Positions 44,601 through 56,753 of a stretch of DNA of 64,000 nt are shown one piece after another (position 1 is the first letter of the stretch; each line of letters begins with the position of its first letter). Location: the NCBI RefSeq assembly GCF_000699445.3, contig NC_067202.1, forward strand, positions 14,661,924-14,725,923. The letters are read 5' to 3'. The notes under the pieces were generated by a model. The model was not told where the DNA came from and did no database searches. It worked only from the letters and a program-made list of their open reading frames with translations. Origin of the DNA: Schistosoma haematobium. Taxonomy: Eukaryota; Platyhelminthes; Trematoda; Strigeidida; Schistosomatidae. A program made the translations under genes and the position numbers.

Positions 44601-46300
44601 CACCAAAAATGGTCAAAGGAAACCAAGAGTGGTGCAATTAAATCAGATCTCTGTGTCATTATGCAGAAAATATGAAGCTTTCTCTTCGCCCAAATTTAGT
44701 GTTCATATAAAACGCAGACGTCACGTTTTCGCTATTATTGCGATATAGAATAAAGCGACACCACTAATTCACCAATACGTCAAAAATTTTGCCTAAAAAA
44801 TAACATGTTATGTAATGAAAATGGTCAGTCAGTACATTCGTTAATCACCTGATAATCAGCAAGAAGATGCCTAACTAAATGGACTCGAAATTCTGTTTGC
44901 AAGGGTAAGGTTAATCCAGGATGCTTTTATTGTCAATGGTCCTGCAAATAATTCGATTTCTTAAGTATCTGTCTCATTTACTTTTCGTTACATGAACAGA
45001 TTGGTTTTCGATTTACAATCACCACAAATAACTAATATGGAAGTATCACGGATAACTTAGGCCATGAGTACTCATACCTTTAAGAAGGTGATTTGCATGT
45101 TATTTGTTTAAATAATGTGGTACAGAAAATATAGACTTCACATAAACAAACCTTGTTTGATATGGATTAAATCGTTTTTGGATCTATTACTAACACAAAA
45201 ATTTGGCAGTCGTCCACACACTGTTAAGCCACGAGTATTATGTACGAAGGAAAGCAACGTTTTGGAAACCAACATTGATGTTATCCTCATTTTTTATTGT
45301 AAATAATTCTTAAGCTAACTATTTTGCTGGAGTCTAAACTCAGTGAGTCCTATGGTCTACTTTTTTTGTCTAAAATTCAAAAAAGGAAAATGAAGGGGAA
45401 TTTAAGGCACACTTACTTGACACCAAATATAACCGTGCTATGACATCTCTCTCATACAATTTAAGCGAACGTAATTGTATATTTATTCTGGAATACGATA
45501 TCTAACTGGGCATAAAGCTGTCAAGTGCATTGTTTCACTCCTAATGATTAATAGCGTTCCTTTGTGTGATTATGTCAAATGCATTGCATGTGCATCCTTC
45601 TCATATTCCTTTGTTTATCGTCTGTCTATTTATCTGCCTGGTGATCGTATTCGATTATCATAGTGATTTCTAAGCACTTGAGGTGTCAATGTAAATTTTA
45701 TCCCCTGACAGACAGGTCTGTATCCTGCGATAATCCAACACTAGTTGCGTTCAGTCAATACAGTTAAAGTTAATTGAATATTACTACTGTATTTGCTAGT
45801 GAATTCAGATAGTGGAATGTACATCTGTGATATATGTACAAATCGGTGATTTATTTATACTAAGTTTCCCGCTTACTACGAATTATAAACATAATGCATT
45901 CAATTATGCTTATCATTTTTTTCCGTTTTGTGCTGTACAATTCTGGTAATTTGTAGATTTAGGATCCAAACTAAGGTTCGGACTGAAGAATAGCTGTCTA
46001 GATGGGTTAGATACGCGCCCTTGCCGGTTGAAACGAAACAACGTAATTGGGTAAAATGACGTTCTAAAATTCATCATAGATTCAAATGTACATTGTGACC
46101 TAAATAAATACGACCACCCCGCTACTCAACCAATAATTGTTCAATTCATCAAATATAAATTACAATAAATGAGGAAATTGATAAAGGATGCGAGAAAATT
46201 ACCAATCACAACAAATAAATGCTATTCTATCCTGTCTGGATAAACCACGCACAGATTCGTTCAAAAGATAATATTTGATTGCTTTTTAACACATAGTGTT
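41600..46300. other. AT-rich sequence without recognised gene
   Basis: Only short ORFs occur, which look random in composition apart from the piece at 42653-42444. No repeat shared with the rest of the window was noticed. Confidence 0.45.
42444..42653 (-). CDS. Unassigned hydrophilic ORF, possible exon or TE remnant
   Basis: It has 69 codons, ending in a stop. The composition is more protein-like than its neighbours: basic at the start (FKERKRRIWDYQALFRKGKR) and acidic at the end (DEISLEDNENRGGSKNTLLQ). No family is recognised. No convincing acceptor was found before the ATG at 42653, and an in-frame stop lies 18 nt upstream. A terminal exon, a TE piece and chance all remain possible. Confidence 0.2.
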   Translation of the reverse strand: MMGLVAYNIFKERKRRIWDYQALFRKGKRIIKTLSGHRHDNCDEISLEDNENRGGSKNTLLQETSEEHL

Positions 46301-46337
46301 TCTAATTCTGGAAGAGTGCCTCAATTCACAACCAAAA

Positions 46338-46463
46338 ATGGACAATTCCAGTCAATACAAGCAACACAATCAAAAGGAGGAACAAAACAATATGGCTGCC
46401 GCCAAGGCTAAGTCTCAAGCAAAACAGTATAAGTGCAGTTCAGGAAGAAACACGGAAACTTAG
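46338..46463 (+). CDS. Small ORF, possible first exon
   Basis: ATG at 46338 in context CAAAAATGG opens a 41-residue frame (MDNSSQYKQHNQKEEQNN, then MAAAKAKSQAKQ). Its hydrophilic composition resembles coding sequence. A usable donor (CA/GTATAAG) lies at 46427, so it could be a first exon. No partner exon or homologue is recognised. Confidence 0.2.
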   Translation: MDNSSQYKQHNQKEEQNNMAAAKAKSQAKQYKCSSGRNTET

Positions 46464-46469
46464 TGAAGG

Positions 46470-47975
46470 CGTGAGAAAAATAAAAACTATAATAAAATGC
46501 GAATATTAGCAACTCAAACGGAATCAAAAGGACTAACAATTTACAACTAAAGGAATCAAAAGGAACAAACTGCAGGTGTTTCGTGCCTTAAAGTAACCCT
46601 CATGCTTTGATAGAAGAAACCAGACAAGTAGTGAATAGGTCTTTATTTCACACCTTTATGTATTATACTAGCTTTTGGATGAACCAATTAATATATTTTT
46701 GGAACTACTATCTATACATATATTTTACTTTATTATTTATTCGCTCGTTAGCTTAACTGTTTTGATATGAGGGTATGTGCATGTGTGTTTACAACTTAAT
46801 TTGTTTGTCATTCGTCTTCTACTTGTCATTTATATCCGACTACAAATGTTGATATACCCCTACCTAAATTGGGTTATCATGTTCACCTTCGCCTTGCATC
46901 CTTCATCGTTTGTCCGCGTAAGTGTCTGAAAAATCCATTCGACTGAATTGGTATTTGGACTTTCACTGCTGCTGTCCCACAAACGGGGTTTGAATAGATA
47001 AAATACATAAAATCAAACCGAGAGTTTGTGTTAACAGTTCATTTCTCGTTCTCTTCTTCATTATCTATGACGAATTTCGAATGTTGCTACAAACCCGTTA
47101 CAGAGTTAGCTAATAATATAGGAACTCTCTCAGTAACAGATGCAACTGACTAGAGCAAAGTGCACCTTTTCTTCACTGGAATCTGTCGAGAGTAACGTTC
47201 CCTAAAACAAAATTGAGGGCTTCTTTCTAATTTAGATTACTTATCAATAAGTGTAGGCCAGCGATTTGTGTTGTTGTTCAGAGATGGTCCAAACGCATAC
47301 ACATTTAAGGTAGAAAATCGGAATGTGTAAACTCAAAAAATCTAATAACAGACGACAAAATAAAGCTTGACATATTGTAAGTGTTAACTGAAAAATTCAT
47401 TGTTGGGAACAATCAGCAATTAAGTTCACTGGAAAAGTCAAATTTCTCTAGGCGACTTTGATATCGACAGGCTGAAACGAATCCCAAATACACTATGGAA
47501 AACTATGGGGAAAAAGCCAGCATTTCGCCGAAATGAATTATTCGGTCAAACATGCACAATACTCATTTGTATAGCCTATGCCGTGACCGAAAAAGCAAAT
47601 GTAAAAGACGCGATAATGACAGTGAAAATACCTAATTATTATTAAAGAAACGTATATTGTACAATCAATACATGTAAACTCGATATATTGAATATTAATA
47701 TTTCACAGAAACAAGGAGAAATATGGCGTACCAAAATCTAATAGGTCATTCAATAATTTGAATCAAAATGGCTTTCTAGTGTATGCATGTCTGTCTTCAA
47801 CGGTGGTTTGCGAACCGAAAAAAATGGGGCGTCGGAAGCCGGTTATGAAATTACTGGATAGCTATAAATCAGACAGTTTTACTTTAATCTGCTTCTGCTG
47901 TTTTACCATAGGTTGAGGGACAGTTTTACTTTACCTAATCGTACACACGAATTTAATTGTGGATTAACTTTCCTA
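46470..47975. other. Sequence without recognised gene
   Basis: No coding block or known repeat is seen between the small ORF and the 3' end of the CR1-like LINE. Confidence 0.45.
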
Positions 47976-47978
47976 TCT

Positions 47979-48009
47979 GTTCAAATGGTTCAAATGGTTC
48001 AAATGGTTG
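47979..48009 (-). repeat. 9-bp tandem repeat at LINE 3' terminus
   Basis: TTCAAATGG occurs three times and then breaks. It lies exactly at the 3' end of the minus-strand CR1-like LINE. CR1 elements typically end in short tandem repeats rather than poly(A). Confidence 0.75.
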
Positions 48010-50721
48010 TGGACGGAATAGAAGAAGCTTTCGCTTAACAGGCTTCCGTGTCTAGTAGCAGGGGATCATCAAATCCTCCGGGCAGGAACCTAGGTATGTT
48101 AACAATAAAACAGGAAAAGAAATTGGTAAATCGTAGTGAGGTACTATCCTTAGTCCTTAAGAATAGATCAACTTGCCTCTTAAGGGACTCCTGGGAAGTC
48201 GCTTGGACTAGCTCGGCCGGCAGCGAATTCCAGCGTTTGACAACTCTTAGGGAGTAGAAGTTGTCAACAGTCCGTTCTGCTATGTTGTATCTCCAATTTC
48301 TGGGTGTTACCCCCTAGGTTTGTATTGGGACCAAGCCTAAATAGGTGTTTAAGGGGATGTTCAGGAGTGTTAAGGATACTGTAAGCTATCAGAAGGTCAC
48401 CTCCAAGACGCCTATACTCCAATGGGTAAAGGTTAAGCGATTGGAGGTGCTCTTTATAAGGTTTGAATCTGAGTCCTTAAGCTGGTTTAGTGGCTTGCCG
48501 TTGGATACACTCCAGAGTGTCCTTATCCTTTTGGAATGAGGGAGGAAATACTATGTTTCTATACTCTAAATAGGGACAAATAAAACTGTTGAAGATTATG
48601 TGGAGAGTTCTTCCATCAAACTGGCCAAAAATGCACTTCATTGTTATCAGTGCAAGGTTCGTTCGAAAGGCATTTTTGTCACATTTAGCGTAACACTTTA
48701 AGTCATGGGGCACCAGGACTCCTAAATCTTTTTCGACTTGGGATACTACTAGAGAGGAGTTTCCTAAGTTATAACTGTAGTCTGTGACATGTCGCAGATG
48801 GACTACTTTACACTTTGAAGTATTTAAGGTAAGGCCGTTATCGTCTGCCCAACTTTGAAGTCGAGTCAGATCCTCCTGAAGTGCCTGTATATCGTCTTGG
48901 TTGTGTATCTCTCTCCAAAGTTTCACGTCGTCGGCAAAAAGCAATAAGTCTGACGACACCTGTTGAGGAAGATCATTTATATAAGTCAAGAAGAGAAGAG
49001 GTCCTAGTACTGAGCCCTAGGGGACCCTACTAGGACATCCCATAGCCTGAGATAAAGTGAAATTAACCCTGACCTTAAAATGTCGATTTTTCAGTTATGA
49101 AGTGAGCCAATCGATTAGAGGTGGTCTGATACCCAATCGTGTGGGTTTATTGATAAGACATTTATGGTTAACTTTATCAAAAGCTTTTGAGAAATCTAGG
49201 TAGATGATATCAACCTTCCCCTTGTGATCAAGGATGCTTGTCCATCTGTCCACCGCAGTCAGAAGGTTGGTAATACAAGAGTAACCCTTCCTGAAACCAT
49301 GCTGTTGGGTTGGGAAGAAATTTGAGAACAGTAAATAGTCATTTATACCATCGCATATCAGGGACTCCATGATTTTTGAGGGTACGAAGAGAGGAGCCAC
49401 CGGTCGGTAACTTGAAGGTTCGCTGCGTCGACCTCCTTTGAAAATTGGTGTGATGTGAGCCGGCCTCCAATTTTCCCGTAGTTTTCCTCGACTTAGCGAG
49501 TGTGAGAACATCACGCTAAGCGGCGTTGCCAAGATTGAGGCTGCTTCCCTCAGTATGGCGGAATGGACCATGTCCGGGCCAGGAGACGTGTCTAATCTTA
49601 AGTGCTGCAGTTTCCGGAACACCAAGTTAGCGCCTAGATTTACTTCGGAAAGTCCTGTGGAATTGCAGATGAAACTGTCATCAGTAAAGTTGGTGTCGGT
49701 CGGTTGAAATGTCTGGGAGTAATGTTCAACCAGAAGGTTAGCGGCTTCGCCATCGTCGTTGGTCGGGTCGTTAAGACCTACCAGTTGGGAAACTCTAGTT
49801 TTCAACTTGACGAAGAGAGGCTGCACAACGGAATAAGCTTTTAGGATTAGGGGCAAATTTGTCCATAAGCTTTGTCTGATACTGAAGCCTATCTTCTCTT
49901 ATAGCCTTCGTGCATATGTTCCTTATATGTTTATATTGCCTGTACGCTCCGTCGTTATCAGTTCGTTTGTATTCCGCTCAACAATGCCTTTTGCGGCTTA
50001 GCAGGCGAATAGTGCGGTTCTTTATTATTGTAGGTGGCTTGCAGCTTTTGGGAACCGTTTGAGGAACTGAATGGTTTGTAGCACGTAAGAGCGTGTGCAG
50101 TAAGAAGTCCCAATGACCGTCCATATCGAGTTGGGGGTGAGCATCCCAAACCACCTGTTGTAGATAGTCTTGTAGAGCTGACACATTCAACCGTTTAAAA
50201 TTCCAACGCAAGTTATTGGTGGGGGACCTTATATAAATTTTGCTGACAAAACTAAAGGCTATGACGTCATGATCGCTTTTTCTCAGGGGAGACAAGATTG
50301 AGAGGTTGTCAACTAGAAATTCTTCGTTTGTGAATACAGTCTAAGCGCGATGGCGTCTGACTGTTTCTCCAACGAGTTGCCGACCTCACATTTTCGTACA
50401 ATCCCAAGTCATCGATGAGGTTGAAGAACCGAGCTTCAATTTAGTTGTCGCCTCCAGTGTACGTGTGTTCCGCGAAGTTGACTCTAGGGAGATTAAAGTC
50501 CCCTAGAATCAGGATGTGTGTGAAACCGAGACGGGTAGAGCGGGATAGTCCTTCCAGCATACGACTATCGTACTCGATGTCGGCAGTTGGCTTCCTGTAA
50601 ATGACTCCGACTAAACACCTCGAAGTACTAGACAATCTTACAGAGCACCATATGGATTCCTCAAGATTGTTAAACTCGAGGTTGTGAACTTGGTGCACCT
50701 CCAAGCAAGAGCTTATGTATG

Positions 50722-50725
50722 TGGC
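50722..50725. other. Target-site duplication TGGC (left) of gypsy insertion
   Basis: TGGC at 50722-50725 matches TGGC at 57119-57122 directly outside the outer LTR ends. Excision between them rejoins the LINE endonuclease frame (GGGVA/TYISS). Confidence 0.75.
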
Positions 50726-51184
50726 TGTAGTGGCTGTGCTTCGTTAATTAATCACCCTCAAACCGTTATCGTATAATCTTCAACGATGTTTGAAATCAGA
50801 AGGCAAAAAGAAGCAGCTACTACAGTTTATTTAGTAGATAATTCGGACCAGACAGCAGAGAGGCAAAATGAATGAGCAAGCGAACTGCGATTGTAGCAGT
50901 AGCAAGTAGTTGTAGTTGTAGTAGTAGTGAATGGGTGCAAATGTACACATATATATATGTATAGGAAAATGGATGAGTCAGCGAATAGATTAAGCAGTTA
51001 ATAATGAAGCTAGCAGAATGAATACATGCGTAGGCGCTAAACAATGTTCAAGCATATGTATTTCATACAAGCATAATAATAAAGATAGTACAACAAGTTG
51101 TTATATCATGGATGACTTTGTCCATTAAATAGGTCAACAAAAGACCTTGATTGAACTAAACTCGATTGCACGTGAGTCACTATA
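50726..51184 (-). repeat. Gypsy 3' LTR (LTR A, 459 bp)
   Basis: On the + strand it runs from TGTAGTGG to GTCACTATA, with imperfect terminal inverted repeats. It is preceded in element direction by a polypurine tract (GGGGGGAG, complement at 51190-51197). It is near-identical to 55812-56270. Confidence 0.85.
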
Positions 51185-51524
51185 ATAGCTCCCCCCTGCA
51201 AACAAAGATATATGGAAAAATGTCTGTGTTTGCACAAAAAAATAGTAAACTGAGTAGGGTAGTTACAATCGTTTGAAAAAAATGGTTTGTACAAAATTAT
51301 GATGAAGTTAGTGTGTGCTGTACATTTGGTTTGCGCCCGTCCGTGAGGTTTTAAAAAATAATAGCAATAAATAGAAGGAATGCGGTATTGCTTTACATTT
51401 TAAATAAAAATTATACGTGTAAGTGTAGGGGTACATAAGATATGTTGAGTTTTATAGCGTATAACATGAAATTAGTAATGTATGTGTATACAATGAAATT
51501 AATATTTAAAATAGTAGAAAATTA

Positions 51525-52895
51525 TTAATAGAAGATTGCAGCGACATAATGTTGGGGCCATCTTACTCTTCGGCCAGACCTTGTCGTTACTGGATTCTCT
51601 TCGCTTGTGTTCGTCGATGTCGTTGATGATTGGAACTGACGCTTCGATGATTCAACGGTTTTCGCAGTATCTGTATGTACTGGCTGATCGTAGGCTTCGA
51701 TGAAAGCTGGTTTGACTCGGTCGATGCTAATTACATCCGTTTTTCCAGCTTTTTCTACCGTGATAGTTTTGCCGTCTCTTTTAATCACCTTAAATGGACC
51801 ATCGTAGGCCGGTTGTAAGGGACGTTGCACATTATCCCTTCTGATAAACACATGGGTACTGTCACTTAGTTGTTTGGGTATGTACACACGGCGTTGATGT
51901 TGTCTCGGAAGCGTTGTCCTTAGACTACTCATATGCTGCTTAAGACGCTGTACATAGTCCGCTATATCAGTTGGAACGCTTTTACCTGCAGTGAAAAACT
52001 CTCCTGGCAGACGTAGTGTGGTTCCATAAACCAATTCTGCTGGGCAGCATTCTATATCTTGTTTGATTGTTGATCTTAAGCTCAACATGACTAACGGTAG
52101 CTTGCTGGCCCAATCATTATTGCTGATGACAGCTGTAAGAGAAGCTTTAAGTTGCCGATGCAATCTCTCTACCATACCATTCGACATCGGATGGTAGGAT
52201 GTTATGCGAATTCGTTTGATTCCGAGTAGTTCTGTGAGTTGTTGGAAGAGGCGGCTCTCGAATTGAGCTCCTCTATCGGTTGTGATATTAGTAGGTACGC
52301 CATAATGGGAAATCCAATGCTCTACTAGGGTTTTTGCGATAGTTTCGGCTGTAATATCTTTTATGGGCACAGCTACAGGCCATCGCGTGAATCTATCAAT
52401 GCAAGTGAAAATGTAACTAAAGCCATTCGAAACCGGCAGTGGTCCTATAATATCGATATGTACGTGCTCGAATCTGTTATCGGGATGACGGAAATGACCT
52501 ACTGCGGAACTGGTGTGGCGATGTATCTTAACTCTCTGGCATTTTATACACGCTTGCGTCCAATTACGAATATCCCGATTCATACTTGGCCATACAAAAC
52601 GTTCGCTGATTAGTTTGATGGTGGACTTTATTCCGGGATGCGAAATATTGTGCATGGCTTCGAAAATGTTTCGCCTTAGCGGCTTTGGAATAAATGGTCT
52701 TGGTTGACCTGTAGAAATATCGCAGATGATGCTTACTTCTTCCAATGGAGTTTCTTTGAGAACTAACGAGGTTGTATTGGTAGACTTAAGTCTGTTTAAC
52801 TCGACGTCGATATTTTGTAATGCTGCTAACTTGTGATAATCGATTTCGGACTGGACGAGAGCGTTGACCATCGTTCTGGATAGCGCGTCTGCCAC
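51525..52895 (-). CDS. Gypsy pol C-terminal part: integrase
   Basis: 456 residues from the first Met; it is in the same frame as the upstream gag-pol ORF, separated only by a stop codon. It opens in the RNase H/integrase linker (EVADALSRT). The integrase zinc region has H82, H86, C116 and C119 (MHNISHPG...CIKCQ). The catalytic D,D,E residues are at D148 (HIDIIGPL), D207 (TTDRGAQF) and E243 (GMVERLHRQ). A GPF module (YDGPFKVIKRDGKTI) lies near residue 365; no chromodomain is seen. Integrase inserts the cDNA into the host genome. This half is intact. It could be read only if the stop at 52917 is bypassed. Confidence 0.9.
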   Translation of the reverse strand: MADALSRTMVNALVQSEIDYHKLAALQNIDVELNRLKSTNTTSLVLKETPLEEVSIICDISTGQPRPFIPKPLRRNIFEAMHNISHPGIKSTIKLISERFVWPSMNRDIRNWTQACIKCQRVKIHRHTSSAVGHFRHPDNRFEHVHIDIIGPLPVSNGFSYIFTCIDRFTRWPVAVPIKDITAETIAKTLVEHWISHYGVPTNITTDRGAQFESRLFQQLTELLGIKRIRITSYHPMSNGMVERLHRQLKASLTAVISNNDWASKLPLVMLSLRSTIKQDIECCPAELVYGTTLRLPGEFFTAGKSVPTDIADYVQRLKQHMSSLRTTLPRQHQRRVYIPKQLSDSTHVFIRRDNVQRPLQPAYDGPFKVIKRDGKTITVEKAGKTDVISIDRVKPAFIEAYDQPVHTDTAKTVESSKRQFQSSTTSTNTSEENPVTTRSGRRVRWPQHYVAAIFY

Positions 52896-52916
52896 TTCGT
52901 TACTATTGCCTTTGAT

Positions 52917-55484
52917 TTACTGTATGTTAGACGTGAATTGGGAAATAAATTCTAATTGTCGGATTTCCCTCGGCGAGTAGTTGTCCTGTTTGGCATTCAA
53001 TGCTTTTGTGAGGGGTTTATGGTCTGTATATACTGTGAAAATGGTACCCTCAATCATATGTCGGAAATGTTTTATTGCCAAGTAAATCGCTAGGAGTTCT
53101 CTTCCGAAAGTACTATATCTTGTTTGTGTCGGATTCAGTCTTTTCGAAAAAAATGAGAGCGGTTCCCATACGCCATTTACTAATTGTTGTAAAACGGCTC
53201 CTACCGCTACATCTGATGCATCCGTCATGATAGCTAACGGTGTTTCGCTCTTTCGTCTAGTTAGTGTCACTTCTTTATTTAGTGCTTTTTTAGCGTTCTC
53301 GAATGCTTGGATCGCGTCTGGTGACAATTGGAATGTCCGTGCGTTTCCGCGTAATGCATCTGTTAGTGGTTGCAATATTGACGCGCAATTCGGGATAAAT
53401 CGTCTGTAATAATTTATTAACCCGAGAAATCGGCGTAACTTTTTCCATGAGTCGGGTAGGGGATAATTCCTAATGGCGTCGACTTCTGTTGCTATTGGTG
53501 TGATGCCTTGAGAAGTTATATTGTGACCTAGGAACTGTAAAGATTCTTTTCCGAATTCACACTTCTCAATATTTATAGAAATGCCGTGTTCTCTGAGTCG
53601 CATAAATAATTGCCGTAGTTGTTGCATATGCTCATCCTTAGTGGTGCTAGCTACTAATAAGTCGTCGATACACGCGTATACCCCAGGTAAACCTCTAATG
53701 ACCTGGTCGATAAACCGCTGAAAGGTTTGTGCCGCGTTAGTCAGTCCAAAAGGCATACACAGGAATTCATATAGCCCAAATGGGGTTGTTACTGCTGTCT
53801 TCGGTATGTCTTGTGGGGCAACAGGGATGTGGTAGTATGCTCTGACTAAGTCGATCTTCGAGAAGATAGTAGTGCCCTCTATACTGTAGGTGAAATCATG
53901 AATGTGCGGTATAGGATATCTGTCAGCTACCGTTTGTTTGTTTAGTGCTCTGTAATCCCCACATGGCCTAATCTCTCCATTCTTTTTCGGGGCCATATGT
54001 AGCGGGGATGCCCACGGGCTGTTCGATGGCCTTATAATGCCTAGCCTCATTAGCTTGTCGAATTCCTGTTTTGCGATGGCTAGTCTTTTGGGATCTAACC
54101 TTCTTGGTCTTGCATTGATTGGTGGACCATTCGTTACGATGTGATGCTGAATAGAATGTTTGAGATCCGCTTTATTGTATGTTACTTTTACGAGTTCAGG
54201 GAACTCCCTTAACAACAATTTATATGGATCACCACAACTTTTATCTATCACAAGGTTCATTGAAACGGCTTCCGTAAGTATTCCTCTTATCGAAGTGGTT
54301 TGACTGCCGTTTATAAGTCTGTGTCGTCTAGAGTCTACTAGCAGGTCAAAGTTACATAAGAAATCTATGCCTATTATGGGCATCGATACGTCTGCTATGA
54401 CAAAGTTCCAACGGTATGAAGCGCCACGTCCAAAATCTAGGGACAATTTCCGTTTACCATATGTCTTAATATCTGATTTATTTGCTGCTCTTAGCACTAA
54501 CGACGGGTTAATGTTTTTTCTTTCCTCGTTAAATGGAGGTACTACGCTAATTTCCGCTCGAGTGTCAACTAAGAATTGTGCGCCAGTGGTCCGGTCTTGT
54601 ATATAAAATAGGCGACTATTTTCAGGCATTATGTGTGTTGATGCTGTTGCCATTGATACTCGTGGGTATCGGTTACTATCCCTGTTAAATCTACAAGGTT
54701 GTAGGCACTTTCTAGCCCTGTAGCCGAACATTTGATGATACCAACATATCGCGGGAGTTGTGCGTCGTCTAGAAGTTGACCGGGTCCTTTCACGCGAACG
54801 ATCTCGCGATGACCTTTGTGGCTTTTCTCTCTGCGTTAACTCTGAGAGTTTTCGGCACAAAACATTTATTTCCTTCTGTAGAGTATCAAGTCTATCGTCT
54901 ACCGTCACATTGTGTAGTGGAGGGCTTGCTTGCTTGCTTCTTTCGTATATTCTATCGGCTATCTTTGCTATATTGTCTAAATCAGCATCCGTATCTCCCA
55001 CAGCTAGGATCTGCTGTATATTTGCAGGGAGTCGGCGGAGCCACAGTTGATAAAAGAGATTATTGTCAATGTGTCTATCGCCAAGTAGACTTTTCATATA
55101 ATTTTTTAGTTGTGATGGGGTCCTATCTCCCATTTGTACTTGGTTAAGAAGTTGTTCGACGGCTTGTTGGTCACTGAGAGAGAGAGTTTTAGTTACAGCC
55201 TCTTTTAGCACGTCGTATGGTTTTTCTGTGTCTGGTTTTGCTAGTGCCTCTCGAACGCTGTCAGCTACTTCGTCTGGGAGTAGTGTGTTTGTCAGGCCGA
55301 ACTTATCCTTTTGCAAAAGAATGCGGTTAGCGAGAAAATAATTTTCAAGTCTTATAAACCAAAGTTTTGGGTCTGCGATTTTAAAAGAAGGGGCAGGGAG
55401 ATTAAGAGACCTCACGGACGAGGCTTGCTGTACGCTTGAAACTGTGTTTTCATAAGACATGCTTATAAAAATTAAGTAGCACAC
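52917..55484 (-). CDS. Gypsy gag-protease-reverse transcriptase-RNase H
   Basis: 855 residues; the true start is probably the second Met (residue 9). Gag capsid-like part is about 28-180, an Arg/Ser-rich stretch 220-242, and a CHCC zinc finger at C247, H250, C260, C264. The protease active-site position reads DTR at 307-309 where the family has a Gly third. RT is about 455-660 with D545 ([11 protein letters not shown]) and CIDD at 605-608 where the family has an aromatic residue first. RNase H has D754 (MTDASD), E796 and D821 (YTDHKPL). It ends at a TAA (52919-52917) 7 codons before the integrase-side Met, in the same frame. With these three lesions the copy is probably non-autonomous. Gag and Pol share one frame. 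Confidence 0.9.
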   Translation of the reverse strand: MCYLIFISMSYENTVSSVQQASSVRSLNLPAPSFKIADPKLWFIRLENYFLANRILLQKDKFGLTNTLLPDEVADSVREALAKPDTEKPYDVLKEAVTKTLSLSDQQAVEQLLNQVQMGDRTPSQLKNYMKSLLGDRHIDNNLFYQLWLRRLPANIQQILAVGDTDADLDNIAKIADRIYERSKQASPPLHNVTVDDRLDTLQKEINVLCRKLSELTQREKPQRSSRDRSRERTRSTSRRRTTPAICWYHQMFGYRARKCLQPCRFNRDSNRYPRVSMATASTHIMPENSRLFYIQDRTTGAQFLVDTRAEISVVPPFNEERKNINPSLVLRAANKSDIKTYGKRKLSLDFGRGASYRWNFVIADVSMPIIGIDFLCNFDLLVDSRRHRLINGSQTTSIRGILTEAVSMNLVIDKSCGDPYKLLLREFPELVKVTYNKADLKHSIQHHIVTNGPPINARPRRLDPKRLAIAKQEFDKLMRLGIIRPSNSPWASPLHMAPKKNGEIRPCGDYRALNKQTVADRYPIPHIHDFTYSIEGTTIFSKIDLVRAYYHIPVAPQDIPKTAVTTPFGLYEFLCMPFGLTNAAQTFQRFIDQVIRGLPGVYACIDDLLVASTTKDEHMQQLRQLFMRLREHGISINIEKCEFGKESLQFLGHNITSQGITPIATEVDAIRNYPLPDSWKKLRRFLGLINYYRRFIPNCASILQPLTDALRGNARTFQLSPDAIQAFENAKKALNKEVTLTRRKSETPLAIMTDASDVAVGAVLQQLVNGVWEPLSFFSKRLNPTQTRYSTFGRELLAIYLAIKHFRHMIEGTIFTVYTDHKPLTKALNAKQDNYSPREIRQLEFISQFTSNIQ

Positions 55485-55789
55485 GAAAATAATTTAACAA
55501 TCACAAGGAAAAATAGACGGGCGAAAACAATGATAGTAAAAAAATGGCACAATTTATAAAATGGAACAGACTTACTAAATTGCACCAATATATCAATAGT
55601 TTATGAATAATTGTTATTTATTATGATTATAATCGTCACGTTTAATAATGTTTGCGAAATAATGTAAGTGTAATTAAAATAATAATATAAATCCACAGTT
55701 GTAATTATAGTTCATTTGATAATCCAAATTGAGATGAAGGTAGTCGAATTTTTGGAATTTGATTATTTCGTCAAAATTCGCTTCCCGTT

Positions 55790-55807
55790 CTCACGTCGGG
55801 ATTACCA
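55790..55807 (-). other. Primer-binding site of the gypsy element
   Basis: Minus strand TGGTAATCCCGACGTGAG starts 4 nt inside the 5' LTR edge. It resembles the tRNA-Trp type PBS of CsRn1-like elements with about three differences. The match to tRNA-Trp is from memory of the family and needs checking. Confidence 0.65.
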
Positions 55808-55811
55808 TTTC

Positions 55812-56270
55812 TGTAGTGGCTGTGCTTCGTTAATTAATCACCCTCAAACCGTTATCGTATAATCTTCAACGATGTTTGAAATCAGAAGGCAAAAAGAAGC
55901 AGCTACTACAGTTTATTTAGTAGATAATTCGGACCAGACAGCAGAGAGGCAAAATGAATGAGCAAGCGAACTGCGATTGTAGCAGTAGCAAGTAGTTGTA
56001 GTTGTAGTAGTAGTGAATGGGTGCAAATGTACACATATATATATGTATAGGAAAATGGATGAGTCAGCGAATAGATTAAGCAGTTAATAATGAAGCTAGC
56101 AGAATGAATACATGCGTAGGCGCTAAACAATGTTCAAGCATATGTATTTCATACAAGCATAATAATAAAGATAGTACAACAAGTTGTTATATCATGGATG
56201 ACTTTGTCCATTAAATAGGTCAACAAAAGACCTTGATTGAACTAAACTCGATTGCACGTGAGTCACTATA
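55812..56270 (-). repeat. Gypsy full LTR (LTR B, 459 bp)
   Basis: Homologue of LTR A with the same ends; no difference was noticed over the compared stretches. It acts as the 5' LTR of the complete gag-pol unit and simultaneously as the 3' LTR of the truncated upstream unit. Confidence 0.85.
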
Positions 56271-56753
56271 ATAGCTCCCCCCTGCAAACAAAGATATATG
56301 GAAAAATGTCTGTGTTTGCACAAAAAAATAGTAAACTGAGTAGGGTAGTTACAATCGTTTGAAAAAAATGGTTTGTACAAAATTATGATGAAGTTAGTGT
56401 GTGCTGTACATTTGGTTTGCGCCCGTCCGTGAGGTTTTAAAAAATAATAGCAATAAATAGAAGGAATGCGGTATTGCTTTACATTTTAAATAAAAATTAT
56501 ACATGTAAGTGTAGGGGTACATAAGATATGTTGAGTTTTATAGCGTATAACATGAAATTAGTAATGTATGTGTATACAATGAAATTAATATTTAAAATAG
56601 TAGAAAATTATTAATAGAAGATTGCAGCGACATAATGTTGGGGCCATCTTACTCTTCGGCCAGACCTTGTCGTTACTGGATTCTCTTCGCTTGTGTTCGT
56701 CGATGTCGTTGATGATTGGAACTGACGCTTCGATGATTCAACGGTTTTCGCAG
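56271..56753 (-). pseudogene. Truncated second gypsy unit (pol C terminus and 3' region)
   Basis: It matches 51185-51667 with one noticed difference (ACATG against ACGTG). It contains the PPT, the 3' noncoding part and the last 45 or so pol codons. It joins LTR C at 56752-56753 through a 2-bp overlap (AG). Confidence 0.85.

Noticed and set aside
50820..51294. Repeated ORFs MFSAYACIHSASFIINC... and MYKPFFSNDC... at 51.0, 56.1 and 56.9 kb
   Set aside because: They lie in the LTR and 3' region and are repeated only because the LTR is; composition is not protein-like.
54367..55147. Plus-strand ORFs of 79-123 codons opposite the gypsy polyprotein
   Set aside because: Shadows of the minus-strand coding sequence; no independent similarity.
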